A stretch of 43,607 nt of DNA from CAZJWR01 sp964549765. Its GTDB lineage: Bacteria > Zixibacteria > MSB-5A5 > GN15 > JAAZOE01. Below, piece by piece: positions 7,193 through 16,560 of the stretch (position 1 is its first letter; every line of letters begins with the position of its first letter). The notes under the pieces were generated by a model. That model was not told the origin of the DNA and ran no database searches. It saw only the letters and a list, made by a program, of their open reading frames with translations. Location of the stretch: positions 1-43,607 of the forward strand of contig CAZJWR010000030.1 of assembly GCA_964549765.1 (NCBI GenBank). Direction: 5' to 3'. A program made the position numbers and the translations under genes.

Positions 7193-9205
7193 CTATTTAC
7201 GTTCCAAAAGCCGCTTCGCCTTATTGGCGATATGTTCAGCCGACAGGCCGAATTCTTTTATCAATTGCCACGGTTTCCCCGATTCGCCGAACCGGTCGTT
7301 GACCCCGAGCATGTCGAAGACGACCTTGCTCCGCGCCAATTCGGACCAGCTCAGGATCGATGACGCCACCCAGTTGCCCAGTCCCCCGACCTGGTGCTCT
7401 TCGCACGTCATCACCGTGCCGGTTTCGGCGGCCGCGCGGATAATCGCTTCCCGATCCAGCGGCTTGACCGTGTGCATGTTGATCACCCGTGTTTCGATCC
7501 CGAATTCCTGCTTCAATATCCAGGCTGCCCGGCAGGCTTCGGCCGTCTCCGGGCCGCAGGCGATCAATGCTATATCCTCATTTTCATTTTTGTATTCGGA
7601 GGCGAGATAAATGTCAAAGGCGTCGATAAACTTCTCCTGCTCGCCCCGGAACCGGTAGATATTGGCCGTTCCGAATTCCAGCGGCGTATCCTCGCGGGTG
7701 ATGATCGGCGTCGCTTCACGGGCAAACCGGATATACTTCGGCCCGATGATGTCGAACAGCAATACCTCCATCATCTTTTTCACTTCCAGCGAATCGCAGG
7801 GAACCACGACCCGCATATTGGGCAGACCGCACATCTGGAACAGCGATTCCAGCTCCTGATGGGTGGCGCCGTCGGGCCCGACCGATACACCGCCGTGCGC
7901 CCCGACGATCAAGACGTTGAAATTGCCGTAGCACACGCTGACCCGAAGCTGATCCAGATTCCGTGCCGATGAAAAAACACCGTATGTCCCGAATACCGGA
8001 ATCTTGCCTTCCTTGGCCAGACCCGCCGCGACGGTCGTGCCCCCCTGCTCGGCCACGCCCACCGAAAACCAGCGGTTCAGCCGTTCCGGATGATTTTTAT
8101 AGAACCCGGAAATCGTGATGGAATCGGAAATATCCGCTCCGATGCAGACGATCCGCTCGTCGTCCCCCCATTCGTCCAGGGCCCGTCCCAATCCTTTGCG
8201 GGTTGGATCCATTGCAACGTTCATTTTCGGCCCGGTGTTCCACCAGTAGTCGCGCGAAAAATGCGGCAGGTTGGCGTCGAGCCGCTTCTCGACCGCCGCC
8301 TGATGATCGGAGGCGATTTTCAAGAATCTATCGACATCAAATACGCCCGTGAGACCCAACTCTTCCAAAGCTTTGTCCAGTTCATCGCGTTTGGGCGGCT
8401 TGCCGTGCCATCCGGCGACATTCTCCATGAAACTGACGCCCTTGCCTTTGACCGTATTGGCGATTATCACCGTCGGTTTGTCGGTTTTATTATCACACGC
8501 CTCGCTGAATGCGGCGACGATTTCCTTCGTGTTGTGGCCGTCGATCTCGATGACCTGCCAATCGAACGCCCGGTACTTATCGGCCAGCGGCTCCAGCTTC
8601 ATGACATCCTTGGTCCAGCCGTCGATCTGCAGCCGGTTCCGGTCGAGGATAACGATCAGATTATTGAGTTTGAAATTGGCCGCGGCCATCACCGCTTCCC
8701 AGACCGAACCTTCCTGATGCTCGCCGTCGGAAGTGATCACAAAAATACGGTGGTCCTTCTTATCCAGCCGGGCCGCCAGCGCGGCACCCACCGCGACCGA
8801 ATATCCCTGTCCCAGCGAACCCGACGAGATTTCGACGCCCGGCAAATCCAACCGATGCGGATGTCCTTGAAACGGCGTACCGAGCGCACGCAGCTTGGCC
8901 AGTTCCTCTTCGGGGAAATACCCCGACACCGCCAGAGATACATACAAAGCCGGGGCTTTGTGCCCCGCCGACCAGATGATGCGATCGCGTTTATCCCAGA
9001 ACGGATCTTTTGGATCGTGCCGGGCGACTTTTAGATAGAGCGCCGCCAGGATATCCATCATCGACAGCGTCCCCCCGGAATGGCCCGACCCGGCGCAACA
9101 AAGGGAAACCAAATTCAGACCGCGCATGTAATTGGCGCGTTCCTGCAATTGCTCAATGGTCAGATCGGCGTTCATTTCCACCGTATCCGGCTCTGCTGAA
9201 TTCAT
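7193..9205 (-). CDS. tkt: transketolase
   Basis: A full-length single-chain transketolase (about 670 aa) that moves two-carbon units between sugar phosphates in the pentose phosphate pathway using thiamine diphosphate. The N-terminal TPP-binding half shows AGSGHSGG, SGSLGQG and TSDGEHQEG with the downstream Asn (LDRN). The middle Pyr domain holds the cofactor-activating Glu in VAEQGGTT, and a C-terminal transketolase domain follows. The start is the ATG at 9205, preceded by GGAGG five bases upstream; an ATG 18 bases earlier contains that site in its own coding part. Gene order tkt-aminotransferase is consistent with one transcript. Confidence 0.92.
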   Translation of the reverse strand: MNSAEPDTVEMNADLTIEQLQERANYMRGLNLVSLCCAGSGHSGGTLSMMDILAALYLKVARHDPKDPFWDKRDRIIWSAGHKAPALYVSLAVSGYFPEEELAKLRALGTPFQGHPHRLDLPGVEISSGSLGQGYSVAVGAALAARLDKKDHRIFVITSDGEHQEGSVWEAVMAAANFKLNNLIVILDRNRLQIDGWTKDVMKLEPLADKYRAFDWQVIEIDGHNTKEIVAAFSEACDNKTDKPTVIIANTVKGKGVSFMENVAGWHGKPPKRDELDKALEELGLTGVFDVDRFLKIASDHQAAVEKRLDANLPHFSRDYWWNTGPKMNVAMDPTRKGLGRALDEWGDDERIVCIGADISDSITISGFYKNHPERLNRWFSVGVAEQGGTTVAAGLAKEGKIPVFGTYGVFSSARNLDQLRVSVCYGNFNVLIVGAHGGVSVGPDGATHQELESLFQMCGLPNMRVVVPCDSLEVKKMMEVLLFDIIGPKYIRFAREATPIITREDTPLEFGTANIYRFRGEQEKFIDAFDIYLASEYKNENEDIALIACGPETAEACRAAWILKQEFGIETRVINMHTVKPLDREAIIRAAAETGTVMTCEEHQVGGLGNWVASSILSWSELARSKVVFDMLGVNDRFGESGKPWQLIKEFGLSAEHIANKAKRLLERK

Positions 9206-9267
9206 GATTCCTCCGGTTGCCAAATACGTTCATTGCGCAGGAAAAGTGCTCAATTCCGGCGGGGATG

Positions 9268-9864
9268 TCAACCCCTTTCTCCCCCGATCAAACGGCGATA
9301 AAGTTTGACTGCTTTGACCTGCACCGACCGGCGGTCGGCGTTATTGGTGAGAATAATATCGGAATGCCGTTTCAGGTGTGACAACGATAACTGCGATTTT
9401 GTGCGCTGTGTGATTTCGGCGTCGGTCAGTCCGGCGGCCCGAAGACGCGCGAATCGATTCCGGACTGTCGCCGTCACCAGGATGGTAACATCGACTTTTT
9501 TGTGGTAGCCCCAGTATATCAGAAGAGCCGCGTCGACGACGGCGTTTTGCTTTTTTCGCCGAACTTCCACCATGCGGCGATCCAATTCCGCCAGAATCGG
9601 CGGATGCACGATGGCATTGAGCTTGTCGGTATTTTCTGGTGATGAAAATGCCAGCCGCCCCAACGCGGGGCGGTCTATCAGCTTTTTGGCAGTGAGAATC
9701 GACGCACCGAACTCAAGGACCAATCGATACTGCAGAGTGGGATCGCTTTCGACGACCTCACGTCCAATCGCATCGCAGTCTATCAAGACTGCGCCTTCTT
9801 CTTCGAACGTCCGGGCGACAATGGACTTGCCCGATCCGATCAGGCCGGTCACCCCCAGAATCAT
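9268..9864 (-). CDS. coaE: dephospho-CoA kinase
   Basis: This 198-aa P-loop kinase phosphorylates the 3'-hydroxyl of dephospho-CoA in the last step of CoA synthesis. The Walker A GLIGSGKS is at residues 7-14, the substrate-contacting Asp is in LIDCDAIGREV (28-38), and the IVHPPI segment (about 86-91) matches the CoaE HP motif. It follows polA immediately (1 bp apart), as in several bacteria where coaE and polA are neighbours. The length is normal. Confidence 0.92.
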   Translation of the reverse strand: MILGVTGLIGSGKSIVARTFEEEGAVLIDCDAIGREVVESDPTLQYRLVLEFGASILTAKKLIDRPALGRLAFSSPENTDKLNAIVHPPILAELDRRMVEVRRKKQNAVVDAALLIYWGYHKKVDVTILVTATVRNRFARLRAAGLTDAEITQRTKSQLSLSHLKRHSDIILTNNADRRSVQVKAVKLYRRLIGGERG

Positions 9865-12582
9865 TTATTTGGCCTCCAGCCAGTTTGGCCCGATCCCCAT
9901 GTCCACCGCCAGCGGCGCTTTCAGCTTTACTGCGTGGCACATACGCTTGTCCACGATCCGCTTGAGCTTGTCGAGTTCGTCGTTGTGGGCGTCGAAGACC
10001 AGTTCATCGTGCACCTGAAGAACCATCTTCGATTTCATCGACGATATGTCTTTGTCGATGGCGATCATCGCCATTTTGATCAGATCGGCGGCGGTTCCCT
10101 GTATCGGCGTGTTGATCGCCGTCCGTTCGGCGAATTCCCGCACCTGCCGGTTCTTACTCGTTATCTCCGGCAAAGACCGCCGCCGTCCCAGCAGCGTCGT
10201 CACATATCCGTCCTTTCGGGCCCGCTCGACGATGCCGTCGGTATATCCCTTGATCTTGGGATAACGGTGAAAGTAGATATCGATAAACTGTTTCGCCTCG
10301 GTGACGGACAGGTCGGTCTGCTGCGACAGCCCATATGCCGACACGCCGTATATGATGGCGAAGTTGGCCGTCTTAGCCACCCGCCGCTGAGCCGTCGTGA
10401 CTTTATCGAGGGCAACTCCGAAAACCTCCGAGGCCGTCCGGGCATGAATATCCTGCCCGTTCTCAAACGCGCCTATCAATCCCTTATCCTCGGAAAAATG
10501 AGCCAGGATTCGTAGTTCGATTTGCGAATAATCGGCCACGAGTAGCGAACAGTCCTTGCCGCCGGGAATGAACGCCCGCCGAATTTCCCGGCCGCTTTCG
10601 GTGCGCACCGGAATATTCTGCAGATTCGGATCCGATGACGACAATCGCCCGGTGGCCGTAACGCCCTGGTTGAATGTGGTATGCACCCGCCCGGTCTCCG
10701 GATCGACCAGCCCCGGCAAGGCATCGATGTATGTCGATTTCAACTTGGTCAACTGGCGATATTCAAGGACGGCCTGCGGCAGCGGATCGATTTTTGCCAA
10801 CTCTTCGAGGACCCGCACGTCGGTGGAATAGGCCGTTTTCTTGGCGGTTTTACCCTTGGTCGGCAGTTTCAATTCCTCGAACAACACTTTCGCCAATTGC
10901 TGAGTGGAATTAATGTTGAACTCGTACCCGGCCATGGTGTAGATGCCGCGCTCGATCTTCCCCATCTCGGCTTCCATGTCCTTTGACAGCTCACCGAGAA
11001 AATCGACGTCGATCTTGACCCCCGCGATTTCCATCCGGGACAGTACCGGGATCAACGGCATCTCGATGTCGTAATAGAGACGGGCCAGCTTTTTCTTTTC
11101 GAGTTCCGGCGCGAATACGCCCCGCAGCCGATAGGCATAATCGGCGTCCTCGCACGCATATTTCGACGCCGTCTCGGGGTGAACCGTCGCGAACGATTTC
11201 TGCTTTTTGCCGCTCCCGATCAGATCGGTGATTGGGATCATGGTATGATTGAAGTGCTCGAACGCCAGATTATCGAGGCTATGACCGCGCGCTGACGGAT
11301 TCAGCACATACGACGCCAGAAACGTGTCGAACGATATCGGCGATATCGTATATCCCGCCCGTTCCATGACTTGCAGGTCATATTTAAAGTTATGGGCTAT
11401 CTTCTGCACTTTGTCGTTCTGCAATAACGGATCGAGGATTTTATGCACCTCATCCGGCGGCAGGTTGAGCGTCGATTCGGTCGTGTGACCGACCGGGATA
11501 TAATATGCCTCCCCGGCTTCCGCCGATAACGATATCCCCACCAGATTGGCCTTGCGGGAAATCAAAGAATCGGTCTCGGTGTCCACGGCGATTTCTTTTT
11601 GAGATGACAGCTTGTCCACGAGCTTTTTCAGATCGGCGACTGTCGCGACACGATGATATTTTTCCTCGATGGCCGACTCCGGCCCGGCCGTCTCCGGCGT
11701 TTCCCCGACAAATTCTTTGAGCAATGAGAAAAATTCGAGATCGGAAAAAAGTTCTTTGGACTCTTCCATATTCGGCTCACGCCGGCTCAGATCATCGAGC
11801 GTGAATTCAATCGGTACGTCGCAGTCGAGCGTGACCAGTTCCCGTGATAGCAGCGCCTTGTCTTTGCTCTCCATGACTTTCGTGCGTACGCCTTTGGCGC
11901 TGATTTCATCGGCGCCGTCGAGAACCTTATCGAGATTTCCGAATTGCTCCAACAGCGACAGCGCCGTCTTTGGGCCGACCCCGGGAACACCGGGGACATT
12001 ATCGGAACTGTCGCCGGTGAGCGCCATGAAATCGATAACCATCTCGGGATAAACTCCGATTTTGTTCTTGACCGCTTCGCGGTCCATCGGCGTCGGCTGT
12101 TCCGCTCCCCGGCCCGGGACATACATGCTGACATGATCGTCGACGAGCTGGAATAAATCCTTGTCGCCGGAAACAAGATACACATGGATGTCCTTCTTCG
12201 CGGCCAGTTTGGCAATCGTCGCGATGACGTCATCGGCCTCGTATCCGTCGATGGCGAATTCAGGAATATTGAGGGCCGCAACCACCTGATGGATGCGAGG
12301 CAGCTGCGCCACCATGTCATCCGGCATTTTGGCCCGGGTCGATTTGTACTCGGCGTACTTTTCGTGTCGGAACGTCGGCGCTTTGGTGTCGAACACGACC
12401 GCCAGATAAGCGGGATTCTCATCCCGCAAAATTTTCACCAGAGAATTGACAAAACCGAATGATGCCGAGGTGTTTTCGCCCTTGGAATTGATCAACGGGT
12501 TGCGAATAAACGCAAAATATGCCCGGTAAGCGATGGCCGACCCGTCGATCAGAAACAGCGTTTTTTCTTTCCTATGCGACAT
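9865..12582 (-). CDS. polA: DNA polymerase I
   Basis: This 905-aa protein has three domains. The 5'-nuclease (about 1-290) includes FLIDGSAIAYRA, YEADDVIA and GDSSDNVPGVPG. The 3'-5' exonuclease (about 310-500) has the acidic D-T-E of AVDTETDS, HNFKYDL and the YACEDADYAYRL segment, so proofreading residues appear intact. The polymerase domain follows, with motif A DYSQIELRILAHF, motif B RRVAKTANFAIIYG and motif C LQVHDELVF. It acts in repair and Okazaki-fragment processing. The start overlaps the end of nadD by 11 bp, so the two are probably translationally coupled. Confidence 0.96.
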   Translation of the reverse strand: MSHRKEKTLFLIDGSAIAYRAYFAFIRNPLINSKGENTSASFGFVNSLVKILRDENPAYLAVVFDTKAPTFRHEKYAEYKSTRAKMPDDMVAQLPRIHQVVAALNIPEFAIDGYEADDVIATIAKLAAKKDIHVYLVSGDKDLFQLVDDHVSMYVPGRGAEQPTPMDREAVKNKIGVYPEMVIDFMALTGDSSDNVPGVPGVGPKTALSLLEQFGNLDKVLDGADEISAKGVRTKVMESKDKALLSRELVTLDCDVPIEFTLDDLSRREPNMEESKELFSDLEFFSLLKEFVGETPETAGPESAIEEKYHRVATVADLKKLVDKLSSQKEIAVDTETDSLISRKANLVGISLSAEAGEAYYIPVGHTTESTLNLPPDEVHKILDPLLQNDKVQKIAHNFKYDLQVMERAGYTISPISFDTFLASYVLNPSARGHSLDNLAFEHFNHTMIPITDLIGSGKKQKSFATVHPETASKYACEDADYAYRLRGVFAPELEKKKLARLYYDIEMPLIPVLSRMEIAGVKIDVDFLGELSKDMEAEMGKIERGIYTMAGYEFNINSTQQLAKVLFEELKLPTKGKTAKKTAYSTDVRVLEELAKIDPLPQAVLEYRQLTKLKSTYIDALPGLVDPETGRVHTTFNQGVTATGRLSSSDPNLQNIPVRTESGREIRRAFIPGGKDCSLLVADYSQIELRILAHFSEDKGLIGAFENGQDIHARTASEVFGVALDKVTTAQRRVAKTANFAIIYGVSAYGLSQQTDLSVTEAKQFIDIYFHRYPKIKGYTDGIVERARKDGYVTTLLGRRRSLPEITSKNRQVREFAERTAINTPIQGTAADLIKMAMIAIDKDISSMKSKMVLQVHDELVFDAHNDELDKLKRIVDKRMCHAVKLKAPLAVDMGIGPNWLEAK

Positions 12583-13183
12583 ACAATTTATTCTCGACGA
12601 TATAGCGTATCACCGGATCCGGCGTCATATACCGGATGGACAGCCGCGACCGCACCCGTTCCCTGATCGCCGTCGACGACAGATCATACTGCGGAATCAT
12701 CACCCACTCGGCCCCCCGGAGAACGTCGCCGTTGCCCGGGCGGGGCTGCGAGCCGGGCCGCGCCGCGATGGCGATTCTGACATTATGCTCAATCTCCTCG
12801 TGTTTGCGCCAGCGTTCGAATTCATCGACGATATCCGATCCCACCGCCAGAAAAAAGTCCGCCGGCGGATACCGGTGGCGCAGGTAGTCGATGAGATCGA
12901 TGGTAAACTTCATATATTCCGGGGGCTCTTCGAGCCGGAAGCGCTCATTGCCGGCTATTCCCATTCGCACCATTTCCACCCGGTGGCCGTATTCGGTCAG
13001 TTTACGATCCGATTTGAAGGGATGCACGCGGGCCGGGACGAACAACATGCCGTCGGCATTGACTGAATGCAGGACCGATTCGGCCATGACGAGATGACCG
13101 TAGTGCAGGGGATCGAAGGTGCCGCCCATGATTCCCCACAGGCCACCCTGCGACGGATCAATTCTTTTCCGCGGTCTCGGCAA
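12572..13183 (-). CDS. nadD: nicotinate-nucleotide adenylyltransferase
   Basis: This 203-aa enzyme adenylates nicotinate mononucleotide in NAD synthesis. The nucleotidyltransferase signature GGTFDPLHYGH is at residues 20-30 and the SSTAIRERV motif lies near the C terminus. The chosen start is a TTG that overlaps the end of the bamD-like gene by 26 bp. An internal ATG at residue 19 would remove the first beta strand just before GGTFDP and is therefore unlikely. Some uncertainty over the exact start remains. Confidence 0.9.
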   Translation of the reverse strand: MPRPRKRIDPSQGGLWGIMGGTFDPLHYGHLVMAESVLHSVNADGMLFVPARVHPFKSDRKLTEYGHRVEMVRMGIAGNERFRLEEPPEYMKFTIDLIDYLRHRYPPADFFLAVGSDIVDEFERWRKHEEIEHNVRIAIAARPGSQPRPGNGDVLRGAEWVMIPQYDLSSTAIRERVRSRLSIRYMTPDPVIRYIVENKLYVA

Positions 13184-13949
13184 TTTTTTCGTCGATTTTG
13201 GCCAGGAGTTTCACGGCCTTGTCATGGTATTCATTTTCCGGGTACACCACCAGAAAATTGTTGATGATATCCCTGGCCTCACTGAACTTCTTCTGCTTGA
13301 CTTTAATTTCCCCGGTATAAAACAGCGCCCGGGCCGCCCACTCGGTGCTGGTATGCTCGTCGATCACGCGCCGGAAATAAACCTCGGCGGCGTCGTAATA
13401 TCCCAGCCGGTAATACATGCGCCCGTTGGCGTAACGTTTATGCGCCAGTCGCTCGTTGGCCTGCGCGATGACGGCGCGCGCTTCGTCGGCCAGTTCCGAT
13501 TCGGGATTATCCGTCACGAAATCGTTCAATGACTCGATGGCCTTCTGCAATTCGTCCTGATCCAGTCCATAATTTTTGGGCGCTGATTTGAAATAGCACA
13601 ATCCGGCCATGTACTGGGCGTCATCGACGAACGGCGATCCCGGATAGGTTGTCGCCAACCGCTCGAATTCCGCCGCGGCCATATAGAAATCTTCCTGATG
13701 ATAATACGACATCGCCAAATAATATTGGGCCGAATCCACCACCGATGAGCCGCCAAAATTGTATATCACCTTCTGAAAACCGTCGATTGCTTTTAGGAAG
13801 TTTTCCTTCTGAAATTCGGTCATGGCGTTCCGGTATTGCAACTCGGCCGTGGCGTAATTCTTCATGGTCACCCCGCCGCATCCGGCCAGCAGCGAGACGG
13901 CGATCAGTCCGACAAAAATAATTCGCAGCGAGATCCTCTTAACTTTCAT
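13158..13949 (-). CDS. bamD: outer-membrane assembly lipoprotein, BamD-like TPR protein
   Basis: This 263-aa lipoprotein has a signal peptide with lipobox LLAGC (C24 lipidated). The rest is built of about five tetratricopeptide-like helical repeats, including NFLKAIDGFQKV, YPGSPFVDDAQY and YYDAAEVYFRRV. This is the architecture of BamD/ComL, which binds BamA and helps insert beta-barrel proteins into the outer membrane. It lies among other envelope genes (a transglycosylase and LolA). A generic TPR lipoprotein such as YbgF/CpoB is the alternative, but lipidation, size and the N-terminal repeat favour BamD. Confidence 0.85.
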   Translation of the reverse strand: MKVKRISLRIIFVGLIAVSLLAGCGGVTMKNYATAELQYRNAMTEFQKENFLKAIDGFQKVIYNFGGSSVVDSAQYYLAMSYYHQEDFYMAAAEFERLATTYPGSPFVDDAQYMAGLCYFKSAPKNYGLDQDELQKAIESLNDFVTDNPESELADEARAVIAQANERLAHKRYANGRMYYRLGYYDAAEVYFRRVIDEHTSTEWAARALFYTGEIKVKQKKFSEARDIINNFLVVYPENEYHDKAVKLLAKIDEKIAETAEKN

Positions 13950-14592
13950 ATCTATCTTTCAGCATGTTGTAATTTTCCCATACCCGACGGACATATTGCC
14001 CCGGCAGGGGCTTGTTTTCGCGAAGCCGTCCCCGGAGGCGGGTCTCCCCCAGATTGTAGGCGATCAGCCCTTTCTTCACGTCCTTGAATTTTAAAATCTG
14101 TTCGAATAGGTGCAGTGTCCCCAAACGGATATTCGTCACCGGATCGAATAACTGATCCGAACCGCGCCATTTCATCCCGGTCTTCGCGGCCAAATCGCGG
14201 CCGATGTCCGGCATCACCTGCATCACCCCCCGCGCCCCGGCGTTCGATACCTGGCCCTTCCTGAACGAAGACTCGGTGAGTATGACCGCCATGATCAGCA
14301 TCGGGTCATAATTATATTTGCGGCTTTCTTCAAAAATTACCCGGGCCAGGTCGATTTTTTCCTGCGCCGAAAATCCCACCTGGAAATCCTCAATCGCCTG
14401 GAAAATCTTGAGTTGCTCCCCCATCTCGCTGAGGCGAGCGCGTTGGTAATCGATGATCTTGTGCAGTTCGTATTTATCTTTGATGAGAAATATTAAAAGC
14501 GTCGACTGCAAAAGATAAATCAGCACCAGCAGAAAGGCGATCGGCTTGGAAATGAAAATGCCGGTCTTGTCGAGGCTTACTCCAGGACTCAT
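13939..14592 (-). CDS. membrane-anchored lytic transglycosylase (SLT domain)
   Basis: About 217 aa. One N-terminal membrane helix (PIAFLLVLIYLLQSTLLIFL) anchors the protein. The SLT (GH23) domain follows at about 70-200, with the catalytic Glu in LTESSFR, then GARGVMQVMP and the IAYNLGE motif. Such enzymes cut MurNAc-GlcNAc bonds with 1,6-anhydro product formation. The start at 14592 forms an ATGA overlap with the rimO stop and uses GGGAGGCGGT as its ribosome-binding site; an ATG 12 bases upstream lacks one. Its 3' end overlaps the bamD-like gene by 11 bp. Confidence 0.9.
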   Translation of the reverse strand: MSPGVSLDKTGIFISKPIAFLLVLIYLLQSTLLIFLIKDKYELHKIIDYQRARLSEMGEQLKIFQAIEDFQVGFSAQEKIDLARVIFEESRKYNYDPMLIMAVILTESSFRKGQVSNAGARGVMQVMPDIGRDLAAKTGMKWRGSDQLFDPVTNIRLGTLHLFEQILKFKDVKKGLIAYNLGETRLRGRLRENKPLPGQYVRRVWENYNMLKDRYES

Positions 14593-15914
14593 ACCGCCTC
14601 CCATTCTCCCAAAAGATCGTAATCAGCGCAGCCGGTGATCCTGACGGTCTTGATCTCTCCCGGCGTCAGACCGCCCGTTTTTACCCGTACCGTCTGATCG
14701 ATTTCCGGGGCGTCAAAACGGGTTCGGCAAACCGCTTCGCCGGTTTCAGTGTCAATCGCATCCACAATCACGTCGTACCGCCGGTCTATCTCAGAACGAT
14801 TTCGTTCGAAAACAATCTTCTGCTGAATCTCCATCAGCCGATGATACCGCCATTCTTTCGTTTCGTCAGGGACCTGATCCGTCCGGCCCGCCGCCGGCGT
14901 GCCATCCTCGGCCGAATATGCAAAGGCGCCGAGCCGCTCGAACCGCTGATCCTCGACAAAACGGCACAATTCTTCAAAGCGCGCGTCCGATTCGCCGGGA
15001 AAACCGACGATAAAGTTCGTCCGTATGGCGCTGGCTGCGTTCCCGGCACGAATCACGGTCAACAACTCCTCGATCCGCCGCCGTCCTACCCGGCGGCCCA
15101 TCGATCGCAACATGTCGTCATTGATATGTTGCAACGGTATGTCAAAGTAGTTACATATCCGCCGATTGTCAATCATATAGTCGATAAGTTCTTTTTCCAA
15201 CCTCGCCGGGTGCATGTACATGACCCGAATCCAAAATTCGCCGACGATTTCGGACAGATTCTCCAGCAGCGGTATGATTTGCGGTTGATCGTACAAATCC
15301 CGCCCGTACGCCGTCGATTCCTGTGCCACCAGAATCAATTCCCGTTTGCCCTGCTCCAGCAAAAACTCGGCCTCGCGGCGGATATCGTCAATCGGGCGGC
15401 TGCGAAACGCCCCCCGGATATCCGGAATAGCGCAATAACTGCATCGATTATCGCATCCGTCGGATATTTTGATATATGCATAGGGGTCAGATCCCGAAAT
15501 CGCCCGGGGATATTGGCAGACCGGGTAGGTCGCGGGGTTATCGCTGCGCGCCACGATTGGCCCCGCTCCGCCGTTCACAATCCCGCGCAACGCCTCGATA
15601 TCATTCAGACCGATGATCCCGTCGAGCTCAGGCATTTCACGGTGCAATTCGTCGGCATACCGTTGCGATAAACACCCCGTCATAACCAGTCTCCTGCCTT
15701 CCGAATTCTGTTTTAACCGCGCTAGTGATAATACGGCCTCAATCGATTCCTCCTTGGCGGATTGAATAAACCCGCAGGAGTTGACGATCACCAGGTCGGC
15801 GCTCTCGGGGCTGACCGTCTCGGCCAGGTGGAGTGACTTAAGATAGCCGGCGATATAGTCGGCATCGACGTCGTTTTTGGGGCAACCGAGCCTATGGATA
15901 TAGAAGGTTTTCAT
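14589..15914 (-). CDS. rimO: ribosomal protein S12 methylthiotransferase
   Basis: This 441-aa radical-SAM methylthiotransferase modifies the conserved Asp of ribosomal protein S12. The N-terminal domain has three cluster-binding cysteines, C11 (LGCPKNDVD), C47 (NSCGF) and C81 (TGCLSQ). The radical-SAM domain has C154, C158 and C161 in CDNRCSYC. A C-terminal TRAM domain (about 375-441) follows. GCPKN plus DVDAD is typical of RimO and distinguishes it from MiaB. It is coupled to lolA upstream and to the transglycosylase downstream by ATGA overlaps. Confidence 0.94.
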   Translation of the reverse strand: MKTFYIHRLGCPKNDVDADYIAGYLKSLHLAETVSPESADLVIVNSCGFIQSAKEESIEAVLSLARLKQNSEGRRLVMTGCLSQRYADELHREMPELDGIIGLNDIEALRGIVNGGAGPIVARSDNPATYPVCQYPRAISGSDPYAYIKISDGCDNRCSYCAIPDIRGAFRSRPIDDIRREAEFLLEQGKRELILVAQESTAYGRDLYDQPQIIPLLENLSEIVGEFWIRVMYMHPARLEKELIDYMIDNRRICNYFDIPLQHINDDMLRSMGRRVGRRRIEELLTVIRAGNAASAIRTNFIVGFPGESDARFEELCRFVEDQRFERLGAFAYSAEDGTPAAGRTDQVPDETKEWRYHRLMEIQQKIVFERNRSEIDRRYDVIVDAIDTETGEAVCRTRFDAPEIDQTVRVKTGGLTPGEIKTVRITGCADYDLLGEWEAV

Positions 15915-16534
15915 GGCATGTCGATGACTTCCACCCCCGGCGCGGGATGGAACTCGAACAGGGAGTCGGAAAGATGGGAGAGGCGGGAGAAATGCCGGAT
16001 TAGGACCACAATCCGGGAATCGTTATCATCAAAATATATCAGCTTCTGGGGAACGAACGTCCCTCGTCGCACAAACAGGGTGAATTCGGCCGGATCGGTC
16101 GCGCTGTCGACCGCGGCCATGTCGAATGTAATCGTGTCACCGACAATTTTCTCGGATCGGCATTGGTACACCTTTTCGGGATCGTACAAGAGTGTCAGCG
16201 GGTCCCACGAGCCGATTTTGGCCACCGAATCGACCAGCGCCTGTTTGTTTTCCTCGGAATAACTCCAGTACAGAACGCCGTTCGAAACCAACAATCGTCC
16301 CGGCAAACTCAACCGAAACCGGCCCTCGCCCCCGGCCGAAACGCTGCCCGGTATCGTATCCACCGTCTTGAAGATATCGGAATGGACGAGCTGAATAAAA
16401 TCCAGTGAGATATAGCCCATGCCCTGATAGTTGGCCCGCAGGGTATCGATATCCGGACACGCGCCGCCTTGGGCAAACGCCGCCGGGGCGGTCAGGATAA
16501 CCGCCGAAACAAATATCACTAATAGCCGCGCCAT
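15911..16534 (-). CDS. lolA: outer-membrane lipoprotein carrier protein LolA-like
   Basis: This 207-aa protein has a Sec signal peptide (cleavage near AAFA-QGG, residue 21). The mature part has the LolA/LolB half-barrel pattern, with sequences such as GEGRFRLSLPGRLLVSNG and DPLTLLYDP that match the GxFrf..P..L.sdG..lw.Y pattern of the family. It would ferry lipoproteins through the periplasm to the outer membrane, including the BamD-like protein encoded nearby. The 4-bp overlap with rimO and the 26-bp gap to ftsK suggest one operon. Confidence 0.82.
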   Translation of the reverse strand: MARLLVIFVSAVILTAPAAFAQGGACPDIDTLRANYQGMGYISLDFIQLVHSDIFKTVDTIPGSVSAGGEGRFRLSLPGRLLVSNGVLYWSYSEENKQALVDSVAKIGSWDPLTLLYDPEKVYQCRSEKIVGDTITFDMAAVDSATDPAEFTLFVRRGTFVPQKLIYFDDNDSRIVVLIRHFSRLSHLSDSLFEFHPAPGVEVIDMP

Positions 16535-16560
16535 TTGGAATTTATACCGAATCGGGGACC

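Noticed and set aside
8090..9034. Long plus-strand frame opposite transketolase
   Set aside because: It is antisense to a clear transketolase and shows no domain. The same applies to the other long antisense frames such as 1864-2562 and 2626-3414.
11000..12000. Loss of proofreading in DNA polymerase I
   Set aside because: Checked because many bacterial PolA proteins lack it; the acidic residues and the DADYAYRL motif are all present here.
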